From contig NZ_UFRM01000001.1 in the NCBI RefSeq assembly GCF_900444945.1, forward strand, positions 878,501 through 942,500: 64,000 nt of DNA, in the 5' to 3' direction. The first letter of the stretch is position 1; each line of letters starts with the position of its first letter. Below the pieces are notes generated by a model. The model made no database searches. It was given only the letters and a program-made list of their open reading frames with translations, and was not told the origin of the DNA. Below, in pieces: positions 60,667 to 64,000 of this stretch. Source of the stretch: Actinobacillus lignieresii. Its GTDB lineage: Bacteria; Pseudomonadota; Gammaproteobacteria; Enterobacterales; Pasteurellaceae. A program made the position numbers and the translations under genes.

Positions 60667-60727
60667 TTCCAGGTTATAAGCGGTCGATTCCGCTGATAAT
60701 TTTGCAAACATTCATAGGATAATTTCA

Positions 60728-63109
60728 ATGAAAAAATTCTTACTTTCTTCTCTTTTAATTGCAAACGGTGTGGTCGCAGCACCTTTTGTCGTTAAAGATA
60801 TTCGTGTTGACGGCGTACACGCCGAAACAGGTCAGGCTATCATTTCTTCGTTACCGGTGAAAGTCGGTCAAACGGCTACGGATAATGATGTCGCAAACGT
60901 GGTAAGACAACTTTTCGAACAAAATCGCTTTGATGACGTCCGAGCGACACGAGAAGGTAATACCTTAGTCATTAAAGTTGCCGAGCGACCTTTCATCAAT
61001 AGCGTTGATGTCGAAGGTAACAGTGCTATTCCGAAAGAGCCGTTACAGGAAAACTTAAAGGCGAACCTTATCACTAAAGGTGAACTCTATGACGCTGCAA
61101 AATTAGAAGGTTTTAAACAAGGCTTACTTGATCATTACCATTCTATCGGTCGCTATGAAGCTAAAATCGATACGACAACAACTCGCAACGAAAACGGCGG
61201 TATTAACATTAAATTAAATATTACCGAGGGCGAAGTCGCTTACGTTAAAAATATAAAATTCGAAGGCAATCAAGTATTTACCGATAAAGAATTAACTAAA
61301 CCGTTAGATATTCAGCCGGACGTATCTTGGTGGAATATTTTTGAAAGCAGTAAATTCGAGCAACAGGCTTATAATAAAGATTTGGAAACGTTACGCGATT
61401 ATTATTTAAATCGCGGTTACGCTCAATTTGCATTGCAAGATACCGATGTAACCTTTAACGATAAAAAAACCGAAGTGGATCTTACTTACAAAATTCACGA
61501 AGGCGTACAATATAATATTAGCGACATTCGTATCATCGGTAATACGGCAAAACTCGATAACGAATTAAATACGTTATTAAAAGACTTCGAACCGGGTCAA
61601 TTATTCCGTAAAAGCGAATTGGTCGAGATCGAAGAAGGTATTAAACAAATACTCGGCGAACATGGTTTCGGCTCGGCAAAAGTCGATTTATATCCTAAAT
61701 TCAACGAGCAAGATAAAACGGTACAAATTAACTTTATCGTTGATGCCGGTCGTCGTATTTACGTACGCAAAATCCGCTTTGAAGGCAATGATGTAACGGC
61801 GGATTCAACCTTACGTCGCGAAATGCGCCAACAAGAAGGTGCGTGGCTATCCACTACGAATGCGGCATTAGGTAAATCTCGTTTAGAACGTACCGGCTTC
61901 TATGAAACCGTCGATATGACGATGCCGACCGTTCAAAATACCGATGACCAAGTGGATTTAGTCTATAAAATTAAAGAGCGTAATACCGGTTCGATTAACT
62001 TCGGTATCGGTTACGGTACGGAAAGCGGTATCAGCTACCAAGCGGGTATCAAACAAGACAACTTCTTGGGGATGGGTTCGACCGTCAGCTTAAGCGGTAC
62101 GCGTAATGACTACGGCACAAGCGTAAACTTAGGTTACACCGAACCGTACTTCACTAAAGACGGCGTAAGTTTAGGCGGTAACGTTTTCTACGAAGATTAC
62201 GATAACTCGAACAGCGACACCTCTGCGGCTTATAAACGTCAAACTTACGGTATTAACGGTACGCTAGGCTTCCCGGTAAATGAAAGCAACTCATATTACC
62301 TAGGCTTAGGTTATACGCACGATAAGTTAAAAAATGTCAAACGAGAATTTACTCGTGAAAAATACGTGAAATCGATGAACTTCCCAATTATTGACGGCAG
62401 TAATCGTTATGAGCGTATTAAAGCGGACGATTTTGATTTCTCATTCGGCTGGAACTACAATAGCTTAAACCGCGGGTATTTTCCAACCGAAGGTACTACC
62501 GCAAATATCGGCGGTAAAGTGACGATTCCGGGTTCCGATAATAAATATTATCGCTTAAATGCCGATTTTAGAAATTATTATCCGCTTAATCGTGAACACA
62601 AATGGGTTATTTCAACTAAAGCCGGTTTAGCTTATACCAAAGGTTTCGGCGGTAAAGAAGTGCCGTTCTATCAACTTTATTCGGCGGGCGGTATCGGCAC
62701 ATTGCGCGGTTTCGCATACGGTGCGATTGGTCCTAAAGCAATTTATTACTCTACGCAGAGTAATAAATTCACGAATGCAAGCGATGATGTCGTCGGCGGT
62801 AATGCAATGGCAAATGCAAGTTTGGAATTAATCACCCCGACACCGTTTGTCAGTGATAAATATCAGCACAACGTACGTACGTCATTATTTGTAGATGCGG
62901 CAAGCGTATGGAATACGAAATGGAAAAAATCCGTATATCCGACATTACCGGATTATAAAGATTACAAACGTGTACGCGCTTCCGCCGGTATTGCGTTCCA
63001 ATGGCAATCCCCGATCGGTCCTTTAGCGTTCTCTTATGCTAAACCGATTAAAAAATATGCGGGCGATGAAATCGAGCAATTCCAATTTAGTATCGGTAGC
63101 TCGTTCTAA
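60728..63109 (+). CDS. bamA: Outer-membrane beta-barrel assembly factor BamA
   Basis: Essential core of the BAM complex, inserting outer-membrane proteins, probably including the large adhesin of this window. The 793-residue precursor has a signal peptide (about 1-18), five POTRA domains (about 19-420) and a 16-strand barrel with the conserved VRGF/YGA-like element here as [13 protein letters not shown], ending in QFSIGSSF with a terminal Phe. CATAGGA lies upstream of the ATG. Part of the uppS-cdsA-rseP-bamA-skp cluster; BamE is encoded at 44923. Confidence 0.97.
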   Translation: MKKFLLSSLLIANGVVAAPFVVKDIRVDGVHAETGQAIISSLPVKVGQTATDNDVANVVRQLFEQNRFDDVRATREGNTLVIKVAERPFINSVDVEGNSAIPKEPLQENLKANLITKGELYDAAKLEGFKQGLLDHYHSIGRYEAKIDTTTTRNENGGINIKLNITEGEVAYVKNIKFEGNQVFTDKELTKPLDIQPDVSWWNIFESSKFEQQAYNKDLETLRDYYLNRGYAQFALQDTDVTFNDKKTEVDLTYKIHEGVQYNISDIRIIGNTAKLDNELNTLLKDFEPGQLFRKSELVEIEEGIKQILGEHGFGSAKVDLYPKFNEQDKTVQINFIVDAGRRIYVRKIRFEGNDVTADSTLRREMRQQEGAWLSTTNAALGKSRLERTGFYETVDMTMPTVQNTDDQVDLVYKIKERNTGSINFGIGYGTESGISYQAGIKQDNFLGMGSTVSLSGTRNDYGTSVNLGYTEPYFTKDGVSLGGNVFYEDYDNSNSDTSAAYKRQTYGINGTLGFPVNESNSYYLGLGYTHDKLKNVKREFTREKYVKSMNFPIIDGSNRYERIKADDFDFSFGWNYNSLNRGYFPTEGTTANIGGKVTIPGSDNKYYRLNADFRNYYPLNREHKWVISTKAGLAYTKGFGGKEVPFYQLYSAGGIGTLRGFAYGAIGPKAIYYSTQSNKFTNASDDVVGGNAMANASLELITPTPFVSDKYQHNVRTSLFVDAASVWNTKWKKSVYPTLPDYKDYKRVRASAGIAFQWQSPIGPLAFSYAKPIKKYAGDEIEQFQFSIGSSF

Positions 63110-63116
63110 TCGATTA

Positions 63117-63171
63117 ACAAGCGGTTAGATTTTGTCTATTTTTTGCAAAATTTTTGATAAATCCGACCGCT
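63117..63171. repeat. Uptake sequence and imperfect hairpin between bamA and skp
   Basis: ACAAGCGGT at 63117-63125 and a partial mate ACCGCTT near 63165-63171 flank an AT-rich loop. It could attenuate skp relative to bamA; no long T-run is present. Confidence 0.5.
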
Positions 63172-63224
63172 TATTTTCGTGCTACTCAGTACCGAATTAA
63201 TTAAAAGAAATAAAGGATATCTAA

Positions 63225-64000
63225 ATGAAAAAATTATTTAAAGCAGCAACAGTAACCGCAGCATTAGCAACCGCAGGCTTGGCTCAAGCAAGCGATACCA
63301 TCGGTTTCGTAGATCCGAACTATTTACTGCAAAATCACCCTGTTGCCATTGATGCGGCACAGAAATTTGAAAAATTTATGAAAGAAGGCCAAAGTAAATT
63401 CGCCGACGAAGATAAAAAATTAGCGGAAGAAAATAAAGCCTTAACCGCAGAACGAAATAAACTTGAAAGCGATGCGAAAAAATTACAAGAAGAACAAACA
63501 AAAGTAGAAGCATCACTTAAGAAAAAATCCGCCGCATTAGAAAAAGATGCGCCGCGTTTACGCTCTAAAGAAATTCAAGCGCGTCAAAACGCAATCGAAG
63601 CGGAATATAAAGCGTTCCAAAACAAAGTTTCGGCAATCCAAAAACGTGAAGCCGACTTTGGTAAAAAAGCCGAAGCCTTCCAGAAAAAAGCGGACGCTTT
63701 CCAAGAAAAATTAAATAAAGCGCAACAAGAAGCCGGCGGTATGGATCCTCAAGCGGTACAAAAACAAGTGGTTGAGGAAATTAACGCAACAGTGAAAGAA
63801 GTGGCTAAATCAAAAGGTTATACTTTAGTATTACCACCGTCCGTTGCACTGTATGCGGAAGATGAAACCAAAGATATTACCGAAAAAGTGTTGGAAGCGT
63901 TAAAAGCGAAACACCCTGAAATTAAAATCGAACAACCGGTTGCAAATCCGGAGGTAAAAGCGGAAGAAGCTAAACCGGCAACCGACTCACCTCAAGCAGA
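63225..64000 (+). CDS. skp: Periplasmic chaperone Skp (OmpH), cut by the window end
   Basis: Periplasmic holdase for unfolded outer-membrane proteins, working before BamA. The frame from ATG 63225 (after AAAGGA) is open to the last base: 258 codons with no stop, so the C-terminus is outside the window. It has a signal peptide (MKKLFKAATVTAALATAGLA, cut near 22), the Skp start IGFVDPNYLLQNHP, a very long Lys/Glu/Ala coiled-coil (about 45-180) and the closing YTLVLPPSVALYAEDE segment, then an acidic Pro/Ala/Glu tail. E. coli Skp is only 161 residues, so this version has longer tentacles and an extra tail. Confidence 0.93.
   Translation, partial: MKKLFKAATVTAALATAGLAQASDTIGFVDPNYLLQNHPVAIDAAQKFEKFMKEGQSKFADEDKKLAEENKALTAERNKLESDAKKLQEEQTKVEASLKKKSAALEKDAPRLRSKEIQARQNAIEAEYKAFQNKVSAIQKREADFGKKAEAFQKKADAFQEKLNKAQQEAGGMDPQAVQKQVVEEINATVKEVAKSKGYTLVLPPSVALYAEDETKDITEKVLEALKAKHPEIKIEQPVANPEVKAEEAKPATDSPQA

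Overview
The window is 64 kb of chromosome from a member of the Pasteurellaceae. The protein set fits this family throughout. At least 27 perfect copies of the 9-mer ACAAGCGGT or its complement are present, which is the uptake-signal core of the Actinobacillus pleuropneumoniae / suis / Mannheimia branch (the Haemophilus influenzae branch uses AAGTGCGGT). Actinobacillus, most likely A. pleuropneumoniae or a close relative, is my best reading; the species is inferred, not proven. Most of the window is ordinary, well-conserved core genome.

Layout. 1-3.2 kb: dsbC and an M23 murein endopeptidase (minus strand), divergent from znuC. 3.4-10.8 kb: sucA-sucB, a VirK/YbjX (DUF535) gene, then sucC-sucD, making 2-oxoglutarate to succinate. 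10.9-14.0 kb: an mglB with no mglA or mglC beside it and with a perfect CRP site, then an NhaC-family transporter preceded by a lysine riboswitch (a LysW-type lysine transporter). 14.2-19.8 kb: hns, then lldP and lutABC for L-lactate uptake and oxidation. 20.1-30.7 kb: one 3546-residue trimeric autotransporter adhesin with a duplicated head and four collagen-like stalk modules. 31-34 kb: a SanA-like gene, metX under two MetJ operators, and a class II amidotransferase.

34-39 kb (minus strand): mreB-mreC-mreD-rarA-znuB, with znuB far from znuC. 39.2-46.9 kb: gapA, msrB, leuB, a small lipoprotein, tRNA-Ile(CAU), pgeF, ridA, yejK, bamE and gdhA. 47-51.7 kb: an unknown exported protein, cvpA-purF behind a PurR box, rnhA and argG. 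51.9-54.6 kb: a GT9 heptosyltransferase, pbpG and an lgtF/waaE-type glucosyltransferase (LPS core and peptidoglycan). 54.8-57.6 kb: yhbY, pgpB, nagK, gloB. 57.7-64 kb: uppS-cdsA-rseP-bamA-skp, the envelope biogenesis cluster, cut by the window edge inside skp.

Many intergenic terminators are built from two opposed uptake sequences. No prophage, insertion sequence, CRISPR array, toxin-antitoxin pair or defence island was seen. The least explained items are the adhesin architecture, the orphan mglB, an orphan terminator upstream of lldP that may end a small RNA, and an unknown 152-residue exported protein.
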